Shown: piece by piece, positions 8,468 through 18,022 of the stretch
Layout of the letters: each line of letters begins with the position of its first letter
Position numbering within the stretch: position 1 is the first letter of the stretch
NCBI RefSeq assembly: GCF_009674725.1
Contig: NZ_WKKH01000028.1
Location: 1-64,000, forward strand
DNA: 64,000 nucleotides
Origin: Pedobacter petrophilus
GTDB taxonomy: Bacteria > Bacteroidota > Bacteroidia > Sphingobacteriales > Sphingobacteriaceae
Reading direction: 5' to 3'
The notes under the pieces: generated by a model
What the model was told of the DNA's origin: nothing
Databases searched by the model: none
Seen by the model: only the letters and a program-made list of their open reading frames with translations
Translations under genes and position numbers: made by a program

Positions 8468-9078
8468 TACAAATAGAGTTTGGCTTGCGGACCTTGATTA
8501 AACAGCAGGTCTACAATACTTAAGTTAGGCAAAAACTGATGCCTGTCTTCAAAAACCTGATAATATGGCTTATTGTTTGCCGCTTCACCAGCTTTTTTTG
8601 GATTCATCATTCCCCTGAAATCCAGCGCTTCAGGAATATCATCTTCGTAACTGCTGGTAACGTTTAATTCAAGAGGCAATTTTAACTTTTTAGTAAGCCA
8701 CGATAGTAATTCCAGGTTATAATCAAATAGGAAATCAAATTTCTCTGTGTAAAAACGAGACATTTCATCTTCGTAAAACTCGAAATAGGCCGAACTCCGG
8801 TAGCAGGTTTCCAGGCTTAACCAATGCAGGCGTTGCCATTTGAAGTCGTAACTAATCCGCACATCCTTCATTTTAGTGTGATTTTTGGCCCCTTTAATAA
8901 TAGGTACGGTTAAATCTAACTTTCCATTCGGCGAATAAATACTCGCCCGGTTGCGGTAAGTTTGTTTCGCTAAATGTTCATTTTTTTCTATTAAAAAATC
9001 TTGTCCTACTTCCTTTAATAAGCTGAAGTAGCCAACCGGCGGAAGATAAAATAATGGAAGTATAGCTGTATTCTGCAT
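8467..9078 (-). CDS. WbqC-like family protein
   Basis: A 203-aa protein with the WbqC family N-terminus (LPLFYLPPVGYFSLLKEV) and the conserved internal pattern KQTYRNRASIYSPNGKLDLTVPI, which resembles the NRT/KI-type core of WbqC proteins. Some members lie in O-antigen clusters, but the biochemical role is not settled. It is the first gene of a minus-strand run with corA. A glycolipid acyltransferase is divergent, 39 bp away, so a cell-envelope connection is possible. Confidence 0.8.
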   Translation of the reverse strand: MQNTAILPLFYLPPVGYFSLLKEVGQDFLIEKNEHLAKQTYRNRASIYSPNGKLDLTVPIIKGAKNHTKMKDVRISYDFKWQRLHWLSLETCYRSSAYFEFYEDEMSRFYTEKFDFLFDYNLELLSWLTKKLKLPLELNVTSSYEDDIPEALDFRGMMNPKKAGEAANNKPYYQVFEDRHQFLPNLSIVDLLFNQGPQAKLYL

Positions 9079-9117
9079 TTGAAGATTTATGTTTGTAGCT
9101 GAAACGTTTTAAAAATA

Positions 9118-9990
9118 ATGATTAAAAGAGGGTTTGCGCATTTGGGCGTATTTTTTTTATTCCTGATTTCGCTGTTACCTCTGCCCCTGCTCTTTTTTTT
9201 TGCAAGATTACTATATTATCTGCTTTATTACGTAATTGGCTATCGAAAAAAAGTTGTTCATCAGAATTTAGTTCAATCATTTCCAGAGAAATCTGCCTCA
9301 GAAATCATAAAAATAGAAAAGGAATTCTTTCAATTTTTAGCTGACTTAATTTTTGAAATCATTAAAATGTGTACCATTTCTAAGAAGGAAACGCTCAAAA
9401 GGGTAACATTTTCCGGATTGGAACAGCTTGAAGCACATTTTGCAGCTGGCGAAAGTGTTTTGGCTTGCACAGGCCATTATGGAAACTGGGAACTGGGCAC
9501 ACTTGCACTTGGCTTAAGCCTATCTGCCAAGACTATGGTGATTTACAAGCCACTCACCAATAAAATATTTGAATCATGGTTTGATAAGATGCGTACTCAA
9601 TATGGTAATGTCTTTATTGCCATGCGTCAGACCTTAAGGGGAATGGCAGCATATAAAAATGAACCTACCCTATTGTGCTTTGCTAGTGACCAGGCGCCAT
9701 CGCTTCAGGATACGAAGTATTTCCTGGATTTTCTCCATCAACCAACAGCAGCCTTACTGGGTGTGGAAAAGATTGCCAGGTCTACCAAACGCCCTATTTA
9801 TTACTTCAAAGTAACGGTAATAAAAAGAGGTTACTATCATGTGGAGGTATTACCGATGTGCCTAAACCCATCAGAAACGAAGGAATACGAAATCACAGAC
9901 CTTCATTTTAAATTTTTAGAAGATATTATTAAAGAACAGCCTCAATATTGGCTCTGGAGCCATAAACGCTGGAAATTTAAACCCGAATAA
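9118..9990 (+). CDS. LpxL/HtrB-like lysophospholipid or lipid A acyltransferase
   Basis: A 290-aa inner-membrane acyltransferase with an N-terminal membrane anchor (about 5-40) and the catalytic HX4E motif HYGNWE at 120-125. The HtrB/LpxL family adds secondary acyl chains to lipid A using acyl-ACP; some Bacteroidota homologues act on other lipids such as aminolipids. The next gene, a glycosyltransferase, starts five bases after its stop, so the two form an operon for envelope lipid or glycan assembly. Confidence 0.88.
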   Translation: MIKRGFAHLGVFFLFLISLLPLPLLFFFARLLYYLLYYVIGYRKKVVHQNLVQSFPEKSASEIIKIEKEFFQFLADLIFEIIKMCTISKKETLKRVTFSGLEQLEAHFAAGESVLACTGHYGNWELGTLALGLSLSAKTMVIYKPLTNKIFESWFDKMRTQYGNVFIAMRQTLRGMAAYKNEPTLLCFASDQAPSLQDTKYFLDFLHQPTAALLGVEKIARSTKRPIYYFKVTVIKRGYYHVEVLPMCLNPSETKEYEITDLHFKFLEDIIKEQPQYWLWSHKRWKFKPE

Positions 9991-9995
9991 CCATA

Positions 9996-11015
9996 ATGAA
10001 TCCTTCAGTAGCCGTTGTTATTTTAAACTGGAATGGAAAAGCATTTCTAAATCAATTTTTACCAGGCGTTTTGCGCTCTGAATATGATAACCTGCGGGTA
10101 ATTGTGGGTGATAATGCCTCTACTGATGATTCTGTTTCCTTCCTTCAACAAAATTTTCCTGCTGTTCAAATCATTAAGAATGATCAGAATTATGGTTTCG
10201 CCGGCGGCTACAATAAAGTGCTCGAGCGTGTAGAAGCTGATTATTATATCCTGTTAAATTCAGATGTAGAGGTAACGCCAAACTGGATCAAACCCGTAAT
10301 TTCCCTGATGGAAAGTGATGCAAAAATCGCAGCTGCACAGCCAAAAATTAAGTGGCAGCTCAATAAAAATCAATTTGAATATGCTGGTGCTGCCGGCGGT
10401 TACCTCGATATTTATGCTTTCCCGTTTTGCCGTGGTCGCTTGTTCAATGTTTATGAGGATGATCAAGGCCAGTATGATGAGCAATCTGAAGTTTTCTGGG
10501 CCAGTGGGGCAGCTTTCTTCATTAAAAGCAAATATTGGAAAGAAACAGGTGGTTTAGATGCCGACCTGTTCGCCCATATGGAAGAAATTGATCTTTGCTG
10601 GCGATTAAAAAATCTTAATTATAAAGTAATGTATTGCCCCGATGCGGAAGTTTATCACGTTGGCGGAGGTACCTTACAAACAGAAAATCCATTTAAAACT
10701 TACCTGAATTTTCGGAATAACCTGATTATTATGCAGAAAAACCTTCCGGCTACGGATGCAATTTTCAGGATTTCCATTCGGATGTGTATTGATTTTATCG
10801 CCTGGTGGCATTTTCTGCTAAGCGGAAAGCCAAAATTCACCTTAGCCGTAACCAAAGGTCACTGGCATTTTGTAAAATCCATTGCCAAAACAAACCGAAA
10901 GAGAAAAACAAATCAAACACCTTACACCCAACATACAGGGGTTTATAATAACAGCGTAGTTTGGGCTTTCTTCATCAAAAAAATCAGGTATTTTAAAGAC
11001 TTAGTTCGTAGCTAA
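9996..11015 (+). CDS. Family 2 glycosyltransferase
   Basis: A 339-aa GT2 enzyme of the rhamnosyl/galactofuranosyl-like type. The nucleotide-sugar fold starts with VAVVILNWNGK, the DXD-like metal site is in LLNSDVEV and the acceptor-side HMEEIDLCWRLK motif contains the catalytic acidic residues typical of this subgroup. A short basic C-terminal tail could bind the membrane. It follows the acyltransferase with a 5-bp gap. The donor and acceptor are not deducible. Its end overlaps the convergent thioredoxin gene by 15 bases. Confidence 0.9.
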   Translation: MNPSVAVVILNWNGKAFLNQFLPGVLRSEYDNLRVIVGDNASTDDSVSFLQQNFPAVQIIKNDQNYGFAGGYNKVLERVEADYYILLNSDVEVTPNWIKPVISLMESDAKIAAAQPKIKWQLNKNQFEYAGAAGGYLDIYAFPFCRGRLFNVYEDDQGQYDEQSEVFWASGAAFFIKSKYWKETGGLDADLFAHMEEIDLCWRLKNLNYKVMYCPDAEVYHVGGGTLQTENPFKTYLNFRNNLIIMQKNLPATDAIFRISIRMCIDFIAWWHFLLSGKPKFTLAVTKGHWHFVKSIAKTNRKRKTNQTPYTQHTGVYNNSVVWAFFIKKIRYFKDLVRS

Positions 11016-11723
11016 AGATTCATCGATAGACTTTTTAATCCAATGAATCGTATTTGATGCAAGACCAACTGTACTAAACTTTATTTTGCCGTTTTTATCA
11101 ATAACGGCGTGTGTTGGGTATAACGTTACTGAATACTTACTGGCAAAATATCTTCCGTTATCAACCACATGATAATCGTAAGGTGTGGTTTTCATAAATT
11201 TTTGCAGATCATATTTTTCATCAGTTGCAATGGCTAAGAAAACAACGTTTGGATTATCTTTATACATCGCTACCAATTCATTTAATTGCGGAATTTCCTG
11301 TCTGCACGGCGGGCAGTTAATAAACCAGAAGTTTAAAACAATTATCTTTCCGGTTGATTGTCGTAAGTCAAATTTATTACCGTTGATGTCAGTTGCTTTG
11401 AAACCTTTGAAATCATCGCCTTCCTTAAATGATACACTTGGTTTTGGCTTCGGCATTTTTTCAAAATAGGCCAGTTTTTGCGCTTCAGAAAGTTCGTAAA
11501 TTAAATACTCTGCCGCACCGTCTTCTGTCTTTGTACCCCTCGTCTTTAAACCATATTTACCCGTCGACATTAATTTCTGCCATACCGGATAAGGATAAAC
11601 ATTTCCATCTTCTGCCCTAACAACTGATGTTTCATTGAGCATATTTTGTTTGGAATGATTAGTTTGAGCTTTAACAGTTATTGAACCCACTATTAAGAGC
11701 ATGAGAAGCACTTGCTTTAGCAT
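11001..11723 (-). CDS. TlpA-like periplasmic thiol-disulfide oxidoreductase
   Basis: A 240-aa protein with a signal peptide (about 1-19) and a C-terminal AhpC/TSA-Redoxin thioredoxin fold from about residue 100. The redox motif is CPPC at 137-140 within NFWFINCPPC, and a cis-Pro segment appears as LYPTHAVID. TlpA-like proteins reduce disulfides in the periplasm, for example during cytochrome maturation. The N-terminal 80 residues have no assigned domain. It begins four bases from the end of aroQ on the same strand, so it is probably cotranscribed. Confidence 0.88.
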   Translation of the reverse strand: MLKQVLLMLLIVGSITVKAQTNHSKQNMLNETSVVRAEDGNVYPYPVWQKLMSTGKYGLKTRGTKTEDGAAEYLIYELSEAQKLAYFEKMPKPKPSVSFKEGDDFKGFKATDINGNKFDLRQSTGKIIVLNFWFINCPPCRQEIPQLNELVAMYKDNPNVVFLAIATDEKYDLQKFMKTTPYDYHVVDNGRYFASKYSVTLYPTHAVIDKNGKIKFSTVGLASNTIHWIKKSIDESLATN

Positions 11724-11727
11724 ATGT

Positions 11728-12150
11728 TTATTTTTTGATTAATAGACTTTCGAGCGCCAAACGGTAGCCATTCATTCCGAACCCGGTTAACACCCCCTGG
11801 CAATTTTTTCCTGTCAGAGATACATGCCGATACTCTTCCCTGGCATAAATGTTTGATATATGTACTTCTACTACTGGTGTTTTAATTGCAGCGATGGCAT
11901 CTGCCAGCGCAACTGATGTATGTGTGTAACCGCCGGCATTTAAAATAACACCGTCATAACTAAAGCCAATTTCATGAAGTTTGTTAATCAGTTCTCCCTC
12001 TACATTGCTCTGATAATATTCAATCGTAATATCTGTATAATTGGCCTTCAATTCTTTTACATAGTCTTCAATACTGGTATTGCCATAGATTGATGGTTCC
12101 CTAACGCCTAATAGATTCAAATTCGGACCGTTTATAATTTGTATTTTCAT
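11728..12150 (-). CDS. aroQ: 3-dehydroquinate dehydratase, type II
   Basis: A 140-aa type II dehydroquinase of the shikimate pathway (3-dehydroquinate to 3-dehydroshikimate). The N-terminus GPNLNLLGVREPSIYG holds the catalytic Arg and Tyr (Arg17 and Tyr22 by count), NAGGYTHTS is the substrate-binding loop and EVHISNIYAREEYRH contains the catalytic His. Length matches the family. It is the upstream gene of a two-gene unit with the TlpA-like protein. Confidence 0.96.
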   Translation of the reverse strand: MKIQIINGPNLNLLGVREPSIYGNTSIEDYVKELKANYTDITIEYYQSNVEGELINKLHEIGFSYDGVILNAGGYTHTSVALADAIAAIKTPVVEVHISNIYAREEYRHVSLTGKNCQGVLTGFGMNGYRLALESLLIKK

Positions 12151-12336
12151 GCGGATGTATCGATTTATTAACTTGAAAATTGATCTTTAATTTGTAAGCC
12201 TGCTGCCTAAATTGAGTTGCAATTATACGCAATGATGATAATAAAATCTCTTTTTATGAGGAATGAATTGAGGACTTAAGCAATTCGTCATATCTTTGAT
12301 GTTGAATAATGACTGTTTTAACTAAATCCTCCTTCT

Positions 12337-13233
12337 GTGTGGCAATCTTATATTAAAGGTTTCAGGTCTTATTTAAAACTGGAGCGATCACTGTCTGCCA
12401 ATTCTGTAGATGCTTACCTCAGCGATATTGAGAAATTGGTTCAATATTTCCAATCCATTAATTATTCACCAAACCTGAACGAAATTTCACGGGCAGATTT
12501 AAAAGCTTTTATCTCCTGGTTAAATGATCTGGGCATGCTGGCAAGTACACAAGCCAGGGTAATCTCCGGGCTCAAAGCCTTCTTTACCTATCTGATCCTG
12601 GAAGAGGTGGTAGAAAATAATCCAATGGCGCTTATTGAGGCGCCCAAACTGAGCAGAAGGCTACCAGATACGCTGAATATCATCGAGATTAATCAACTCA
12701 TTGATGCTATTGATGCATCCAAACCAGAAGGTATGCGAAACAAGGCAATTTTAGAAGTGCTGTATGGTTGTGGATTACGTGTTACAGAACTTACCGAACT
12801 TAAAATTTCCAATTTGTTTCCACAGATAGAATTCATAAAGGTAATCGGTAAAGGCAATAAAGAACGTTTAGTACCCATAGGCAGTGTCGCCTTAAAGCTT
12901 TTAGATCTTTATATGAACCAGGTAAGGGTTCACATGACGATTAAAAAAGGGAATGAAGATTTTATTTTTTTAAACCGCTTTGGGGCGAAGCTTTCACGGA
13001 TTTCAATTTTTAACCTGATCAAAAGCCTCGCGATTACAACCGGTATCAAAAAGACCATCAGTCCGCATACTTTGCGACACTCTTTCGCTACGCATTTAAT
13101 CGAAGGTGGAGCAGATTTACGGGCTGTACAGGAAATGCTTGGGCATTCCAGCATTACCACAACAGAGATTTATACGCACATTGATCGTGACTATTTGCGT
13201 GAGGTAATTACACAGTTTCATCCGAGATCGTGA
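12337..13233 (+). CDS. xerD: Tyrosine recombinase XerD
   Basis: A 298-aa Xer recombinase with a complete SAM-like N-terminal domain and catalytic domain. The active site is R148 (CGLRVTE), K172 (GKGNKER), H244 and R247 (HTLRHSF), H270 (LGHSS) and nucleophile Y279 (TEIYTHI). It resolves chromosome dimers at dif. Its GTG start at 12337 is the only initiation codon before an in-frame stop at 12319. Full length and housekeeping neighbours argue against a mobile-element integrase. Its 3' end overlaps the convergent prmC by 26 bases. Confidence 0.93.
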   Translation: MWQSYIKGFRSYLKLERSLSANSVDAYLSDIEKLVQYFQSINYSPNLNEISRADLKAFISWLNDLGMLASTQARVISGLKAFFTYLILEEVVENNPMALIEAPKLSRRLPDTLNIIEINQLIDAIDASKPEGMRNKAILEVLYGCGLRVTELTELKISNLFPQIEFIKVIGKGNKERLVPIGSVALKLLDLYMNQVRVHMTIKKGNEDFIFLNRFGAKLSRISIFNLIKSLAITTGIKKTISPHTLRHSFATHLIEGGADLRAVQEMLGHSSITTTEIYTHIDRDYLREVITQFHPRS

Positions 13234-14071
13234 CCTTTATCATTCGATCTTTGCCTTGCATATCTTGCTTTAACTCGATGTTTTTAAACCCTTTGCCTGC
13301 TAACATCTTTATCATCTCTTCGCCTAAATATTCATTGATTTCGAAGTATAAGTGTCCGGTAGGATTTAGATTTTTTAGTGCAAATTCGGCAATGGCCTGA
13401 TAAAAAACCAAAGGATGCTCATCAGTTACAAATAGAGCAAGATGTGGCTCATGCGCTAAAACATGGTGATGCATTTTTGCCTTTTCCAGTTCACGGATAT
13501 AGGGCGGATTACTCACAATGATATCGAACTTCATCTCACTTTCATACGTAAGGATATTGCCCTCAATAAATTCCACTCCTGCACCAATTAATTCAGCATT
13601 TCTTTTCGCAACGGTAAGTGCTTCAGGAGAAATATCCAACGCTTTAACATCAAAATCCGGCAGGTAAGTTTTCAGGGAAACCGGAATACAGCCAGAACCC
13701 GTTCCAATATCAAGAACTTTAAGGTTTTGCATACGAACAGGTGCATGGTCGTTGATGATCCAATCAACTAATTCTTCCGTTTCCGGCCTTGGAATCAGTA
13801 CATTTTCATTTACTTCGTATACAGCGCCGTAAAAATGAGCTACACCCAGAATATGCTGAATTGGTTTGCCGATTTTTAAATCGTTGAGAATGCTTAATAA
13901 CTTTTGGACTTCTACAAACGTAGCTGAATGATTTTTCGATATTTTCAATTTCACTGGAGATAACCCCAAAACATATTCTACTGCTAATCCGAAAAGTGCA
14001 GACGCTTCTTCGCCACCGTATACCGATTCCAATTCAATTTTATATTGTTCTGCTATGGCTTCAATTTTCAT
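13208..14071 (-). CDS. prmC: Peptide chain release factor glutamine methyltransferase
   Basis: PrmC/HemK methylates the GGQ glutamine of release factors with S-adenosylmethionine. The SAM loop is VLDIGTGSGCIPV, the catalytic NPPY motif sits in IIVSNPPYIRE and the family segment IPRPETEELVDW is intact. A longer frame reaches an ATG at 14098, but the family normally begins close to the MKIEAIAEQYK segment, so I prefer 14071. It is divergent from ribD and overlaps the xerD end. Confidence 0.94.
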   Translation of the reverse strand: MKIEAIAEQYKIELESVYGGEEASALFGLAVEYVLGLSPVKLKISKNHSATFVEVQKLLSILNDLKIGKPIQHILGVAHFYGAVYEVNENVLIPRPETEELVDWIINDHAPVRMQNLKVLDIGTGSGCIPVSLKTYLPDFDVKALDISPEALTVAKRNAELIGAGVEFIEGNILTYESEMKFDIIVSNPPYIRELEKAKMHHHVLAHEPHLALFVTDEHPLVFYQAIAEFALKNLNPTGHLYFEINEYLGEEMIKMLAGKGFKNIELKQDMQGKDRMIKVTISDETV

Positions 14072-14151
14072 TGCTGTAAAATTACTGAATTGAACCATAT
14101 CATTTCCACATACCCGAATCGATCGTGCATTTTTTTGTTACTTTTGCGCTA

Positions 14152-15207
14152 ATGAGCGATGAGTTTTATCTTAAAAGATGTTTGGAGCTGGCTGCCCTGG
14201 GCCTGGGCAGCGTAAACCCAAATCCAATGGTGGGCTGCGTTATTGTAGCCGATGGAACAATCATCGGCGAAGGCTATCATCAGCAGTTCGGTAAGGCCCA
14301 TGCAGAACCGAATGCCGTGCAAAATGTAATTGATAGATATGGCAATGATGCAGAAAACCTCCTAAAACAAGCCACCGCTTACGTAAACCTGGAACCTTGC
14401 GCTCATTTTGGTAAAACGCCTCCCTGTGCAGATTTATTGGTGAAACACCAACTCAAAAAGGTCGTTATTGGCAACAGGGATCCATTCGATGGCGTGGATG
14501 GTAAAGGTATAGAAAAACTTAAAAATGCAGGAATAGAAGTGATAAGCGGTGTTTTAGATGAGGAGTGCCGTCATTTTAATCGTCGCTTTTTTACCAGAAT
14601 CGAAAAAAAAAGACCTTATATAATTTTAAAATGGGCCGAAACCGCCAATGGCTACTTTGCCACCAAAGATGGTCACCAGAAGTGGATCAGCGGAGCCTTA
14701 GCCAAACGCCTGGCACACCAGTGGCGTACCGAAGAAGATGCCATTTTAATTGGGAAGCAAACCGCACTGATGGATAATCCTCAGTTAACCAGCAGAGAAT
14801 TTCCAGGCAAAAATCCTGTTCGGCTGGTAATTGATAAAAACCTGCAAATTCCATTGTCTAATAATGTTTATAATTCGGCAGCTAAGACGATTATTTTTAA
14901 CGAAGTCAAAACAGATGTAGTCGATAATATCCATTATATTGAAATGGAAGATATGCACTTTTATCTGGCGCAAAAAATTGCCTTTCAGCTTTACCTGATG
15001 GACATTCAATCTGTAATTATAGAAGGAGGTGCTCACATTTTACGGCAATTCCTGGAAGCTGATCTTTGGGATGAAGCAAGAATTTTCACCGCTTCTAACA
15101 GTTGGAACGAGGGTATTTCCTCACCAACCATCAATGGTAACCTGATCGAACAAATTGGAATTGGTAAAGATCAACTTTCTATTTACATAAGTAATTCAAA
15201 CAAATGA
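14152..15207 (+). CDS. ribD: Bifunctional riboflavin biosynthesis deaminase/reductase RibD
   Basis: A 351-aa protein from the ATG at 14152. The deaminase domain has the zinc site HAEPNAV and PCAHFGKTPPC, and the C-terminal reductase domain starts near KKRPYIILKWAETANGYFA. Together they carry out the second and third steps of riboflavin synthesis from GTP. An in-frame ATG at 14125 would add nine odd residues; a TACTTTTG -7 box at 14139-14146 lies between the two ATGs, which supports 14152 and a nearly leaderless mRNA. Its stop overlaps the next start (ATGA). Confidence 0.95.
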   Translation: MSDEFYLKRCLELAALGLGSVNPNPMVGCVIVADGTIIGEGYHQQFGKAHAEPNAVQNVIDRYGNDAENLLKQATAYVNLEPCAHFGKTPPCADLLVKHQLKKVVIGNRDPFDGVDGKGIEKLKNAGIEVISGVLDEECRHFNRRFFTRIEKKRPYIILKWAETANGYFATKDGHQKWISGALAKRLAHQWRTEEDAILIGKQTALMDNPQLTSREFPGKNPVRLVIDKNLQIPLSNNVYNSAAKTIIFNEVKTDVVDNIHYIEMEDMHFYLAQKIAFQLYLMDIQSVIIEGGAHILRQFLEADLWDEARIFTASNSWNEGISSPTINGNLIEQIGIGKDQLSIYISNSNK

Positions 15208-16070
15208 TATACATTGCTTTAAGTGTTTTCTGTAGCGTAATCGTAGCTGTGCTGTTAAAGCTCGCCAAGCGTTATGAAATTAGCATTATCCAGGCCGTTA
15301 CGGTGAATTATTTTACCGCTTTAACGCTGTGTTTTTTCCTGTTTAAGCCTGAAGTGAGTTTACTATCGGAGTCTGCGCCATGGCCAATTTATATTGCACT
15401 TGCTATTTTATTACCCTCCATATTTTTAGTACTGGCTGCATCTGTAAAAAAACTAGGAATTGTTAAAACAGATATTGCGCAGCGATTATCGCTGTTTATT
15501 CCAATTCTTGCTGCCTATTTCATTTTTAAAGAAGGGTTTAATCAGTATAAATTAATCGGACTGGGCCTGGGCTTTCTAGCCATTCTCCTCACCTTTATCC
15601 GCAAGTCTGATCAGGAGAAAAAATCAAATAACTGGATCTACCCAATTGTGGTATTTATTGGCTTTGGGGTAATTGATGTACTTTTCAAACAAATTGCCTT
15701 GTATAAAAGCTTACCCTACACCACCTCAATCTTTACTGTTTTTGCAATGGCCTTTGTGGTCTCTATAGCCATAGTAGCCTATTTAGTCGTTACCAGGAAA
15801 ACAAAACTACAATTGGTAAATCTGGCTTGTGGATTGATTCTAGGATGCTTCAATTTCGGTAACATTTTATTCTATATGAAGGCCCATAAGGCTTTATCGG
15901 AAAACCCATCCACTGTATTTGCTGCGATGAATTTGGGCGTAATTGTAGTGGGTAGCCTGGTTGGTATTCTCGTATTCAAAGAAAAGTTAAGCAAGCTGAA
16001 TTACGTTGGTATTATTCTGGCCCTTGTGGCTGTGGTTTTCATTACATTATCGCAAAATGCTGTTCGATGA
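15204..16070 (+). CDS. EamA/DMT superfamily transporter
   Basis: A 288-aa polytopic membrane protein with about ten hydrophobic segments in two EamA-like halves (about 1-130 and 145-285). It starts within the ribD stop (ATGA overlap) and ends inside the next gene, so it belongs to the ribD operon. The substrate is unknown; riboflavin-related or other metabolite export would be guesses from context only. Confidence 0.85.
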   Translation: MIYIALSVFCSVIVAVLLKLAKRYEISIIQAVTVNYFTALTLCFFLFKPEVSLLSESAPWPIYIALAILLPSIFLVLAASVKKLGIVKTDIAQRLSLFIPILAAYFIFKEGFNQYKLIGLGLGFLAILLTFIRKSDQEKKSNNWIYPIVVFIGFGVIDVLFKQIALYKSLPYTTSIFTVFAMAFVVSIAIVAYLVVTRKTKLQLVNLACGLILGCFNFGNILFYMKAHKALSENPSTVFAAMNLGVIVVGSLVGILVFKEKLSKLNYVGIILALVAVVFITLSQNAVR

Positions 16071-16671
16071 TTCTTATAAAACAATAAAAAATACCGCAGA
16101 AGGTATTTTTCGTGATAAGGGAAGTAAATTTCTCGCCTTCGCCTATCCTATTCGATCTGAAGCGGAAATCAAACCAATAATATTAAAATTACGGGCAGAA
16201 CATGGTAAAGCCAATCATTTTTGTTATGCTTACCGGTTAACGCCAGACCGTTCCGTATTTCGGATTAATGATGATGGTGAACCGTCAGGCACAGCCGGTC
16301 GACCGATTTTAAATTGCCTTTTATCTGAAGATATTACGAATGTTTTGATTGTAGTTGTTCGCTATTTTGGCGGCACTTTACTAGGTGTTCCTGGTTTAAT
16401 TAACGCTTATAAACAAGCTAGCATTGAGGCGATTAAAGAGGCTAAGATCATTCCGAAAACCGTTAATGATATTTATGAGGTTAACTTTGATTACCTGCAG
16501 ATGAACGATGTAATGAAGCTTATCAAAGATGAGGATCTGCAAATTTTATCGCAGCAATTCGATATTCATTGTTCCATAAAATTCGAAGTCAGGAAGTCAC
16601 ATTTGAATCAGGTTTTAGGTAGATTTGATAAAATCACAGAAGCGAAGTTAAAATACCTGGAAACAGTTTAG
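16057..16671 (+). CDS. IMPACT/YigZ family protein
   Basis: A 204-aa protein of the IMPACT family. The UPF0029 N-terminal domain contains KGSKFLAFAYPIRS and the signature DDGEPSGTAGRPIL; a C-terminal ferredoxin-like DUF1949-type domain follows. The family is linked to translation-stress control in eukaryotes; its bacterial role is not settled. The start at 16057 (MLFDDSYKT) matches the family N-terminus, whereas the in-frame ATG at 16006 lies deep inside the transporter gene. It overlaps that gene by 14 bases. Confidence 0.9.
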   Translation: MLFDDSYKTIKNTAEGIFRDKGSKFLAFAYPIRSEAEIKPIILKLRAEHGKANHFCYAYRLTPDRSVFRINDDGEPSGTAGRPILNCLLSEDITNVLIVVVRYFGGTLLGVPGLINAYKQASIEAIKEAKIIPKTVNDIYEVNFDYLQMNDVMKLIKDEDLQILSQQFDIHCSIKFEVRKSHLNQVLGRFDKITEAKLKYLETV

Positions 16672-16695
16672 CAGAATAAAAGTAAAACCACGAAT

Positions 16696-17556
16696 ATGAA
16701 AATAGCGGAAAGTGACTTAATTATTAACCCTAATGGAAGTATTTATCACTTAAATTTATTGCCGGAGGATATAGCAGGGCATGTGATTACGGTTGGCGAT
16801 CCTGACCGGGTTGGGGATGTAAGTAAATACTTTGATCGTATTGAATATAAAAAAGGTAAACGTGAGTTCATTACCCACACGGGTTATATTGGTAAAAAAC
16901 GGGTGACCGTGATCTCCACAGGCATTGGAACAGACAACATCGATATTGTTTTCAATGAATTAGATGCGTTAGTCAATATTGATTTTGCTACACGCGAGGT
17001 TAAAAAAACATTAACCTCTTTAAATATCATTCGTGTTGGTACATCGGGCGCTGTACAGGCCGACATTCCGATGGGAACAATTTTAGCTTCTTCTCATGGC
17101 TTGGGAATGGATGCATTGATGAATTATTATATCAGCAACCCTTCAGTGGAAGAAAGAGACCTGCTTACTACTGTTCAGTCGCATTTTGGGCATCTTAAAA
17201 ATATAAATCCATATCTAACAGCCGCTGATGATAGCTTATTAAATACGATTGGCAAAGATTTACCAAAAGGAATTACCATTACGGCACCAGGATTTTATGC
17301 ACCCCAGGGAAGAATGGTGAGGGCGAGCAATTCCATTCCAAATTTTATCGGACTAATTAATAGTTTCAGCACCAACCAATACCGCATTACCAATCTGGAA
17401 ATGGAAACGGCAGGGATTTATGCATTGGCAAAAGTTTTAGGACATAAAGCACTATCCATCAATGCCATATTAGCAAGCAGGGTAAAGTTTGAGTTTAGCA
17501 AGGAACCCCAAAAAATAGTAGATCAGGCCATCAGGTTAGTGCTAGAGCGAATCTAG
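16696..17556 (+). CDS. Nucleoside phosphorylase (uridine/purine phosphorylase family)
   Basis: A 286-aa nucleoside phosphorylase of the PNP/UDP family. Phosphate-binding segments are ITVGDPDRV and VISTGIGTDNIDIVFNELDA, the fold core is RVGTSGAVQADIPMG and the ribose/base site is NLEMETAGIYALA. Whether it prefers uridine or a purine cannot be decided reliably; the EMETAGIYALA pattern leans to uridine phosphorylase. It lies 24 bp after the IMPACT gene and is followed by a terminator. Confidence 0.88.
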   Translation: MKIAESDLIINPNGSIYHLNLLPEDIAGHVITVGDPDRVGDVSKYFDRIEYKKGKREFITHTGYIGKKRVTVISTGIGTDNIDIVFNELDALVNIDFATREVKKTLTSLNIIRVGTSGAVQADIPMGTILASSHGLGMDALMNYYISNPSVEERDLLTTVQSHFGHLKNINPYLTAADDSLLNTIGKDLPKGITITAPGFYAPQGRMVRASNSIPNFIGLINSFSTNQYRITNLEMETAGIYALAKVLGHKALSINAILASRVKFEFSKEPQKIVDQAIRLVLERI

Positions 17557-17581
17557 TTTCCGGGATATGGATGCCTATAAA

Positions 17582-17613
17582 AAATCGGATAGGTTTTGCA
17601 ATCTATCCGATTT
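17582..17613. terminator. Bidirectional hairpin terminator
   Basis: A perfect 11-bp stem AAATCGGATAG/CTATCCGATTT (17582-17592 with 17603-17613) between the convergent nucleoside phosphorylase and DUF1398 genes. An A-run lies on the left and a short T-run on the right. Confidence 0.8.
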
Positions 17614-17624
17614 GAATCCACTTA

Positions 17625-18020
17625 TTAAACAGCTGCAATCGTTTCTTTAACCAATTCGTTCCCTGCAGTATCATAATAGGTACAGGTCATATCCGTCAGG
17701 TCGGTAGTCCATTTTTCCACACCAGCATCTGCGGCATGTTCACAGAAAGAAATAAAGCCCGTTTCTCCCGTTTGATGTATTTTTAAAGCGTGCTTTAATT
17801 TCTCTACAGATGATTCCTCGTTAATTACCAGTTCAGAATAGTCATCAGGACTCAATTGTATTACCTCCTCTTCGCTGGCAAAGTAAGCAGATAACCCGTT
17901 CGAAACATATACATCGTTTCTCACTACGCCCAAATCTTTTAACTCCTTTATAAATTGAGGGAAATCTGTACCACTGTTAATCTTAGATTCTGCTGCCTGT
18001 ATATCTTCTTTGGTAAACAT
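17625..18020 (-). CDS. DUF1398 family protein
   Basis: A 131-aa cytosolic protein of the DUF1398 (YbcV-like) family, recognised by the FPQFIKELKDLGV and GVEKWTTDLTDMTCTYYDTAGNEL segments. The function is unknown. It starts two bases beyond the galM stop on the same strand, so it is probably cotranscribed with galM, although no link to galactose is evident. Confidence 0.8.
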   Translation of the reverse strand: MFTKEDIQAAESKINSGTDFPQFIKELKDLGVVRNDVYVSNGLSAYFASEEEVIQLSPDDYSELVINEESSVEKLKHALKIHQTGETGFISFCEHAADAGVEKWTTDLTDMTCTYYDTAGNELVKETIAAV

Positions 18021-18022
18021 AA

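Noticed and set aside
12337..13233. XerD as integrase of a genomic island
   Set aside because: It is a full-length housekeeping-type Xer recombinase with aroQ and prmC as neighbours; no attachment repeats or cargo genes are seen.
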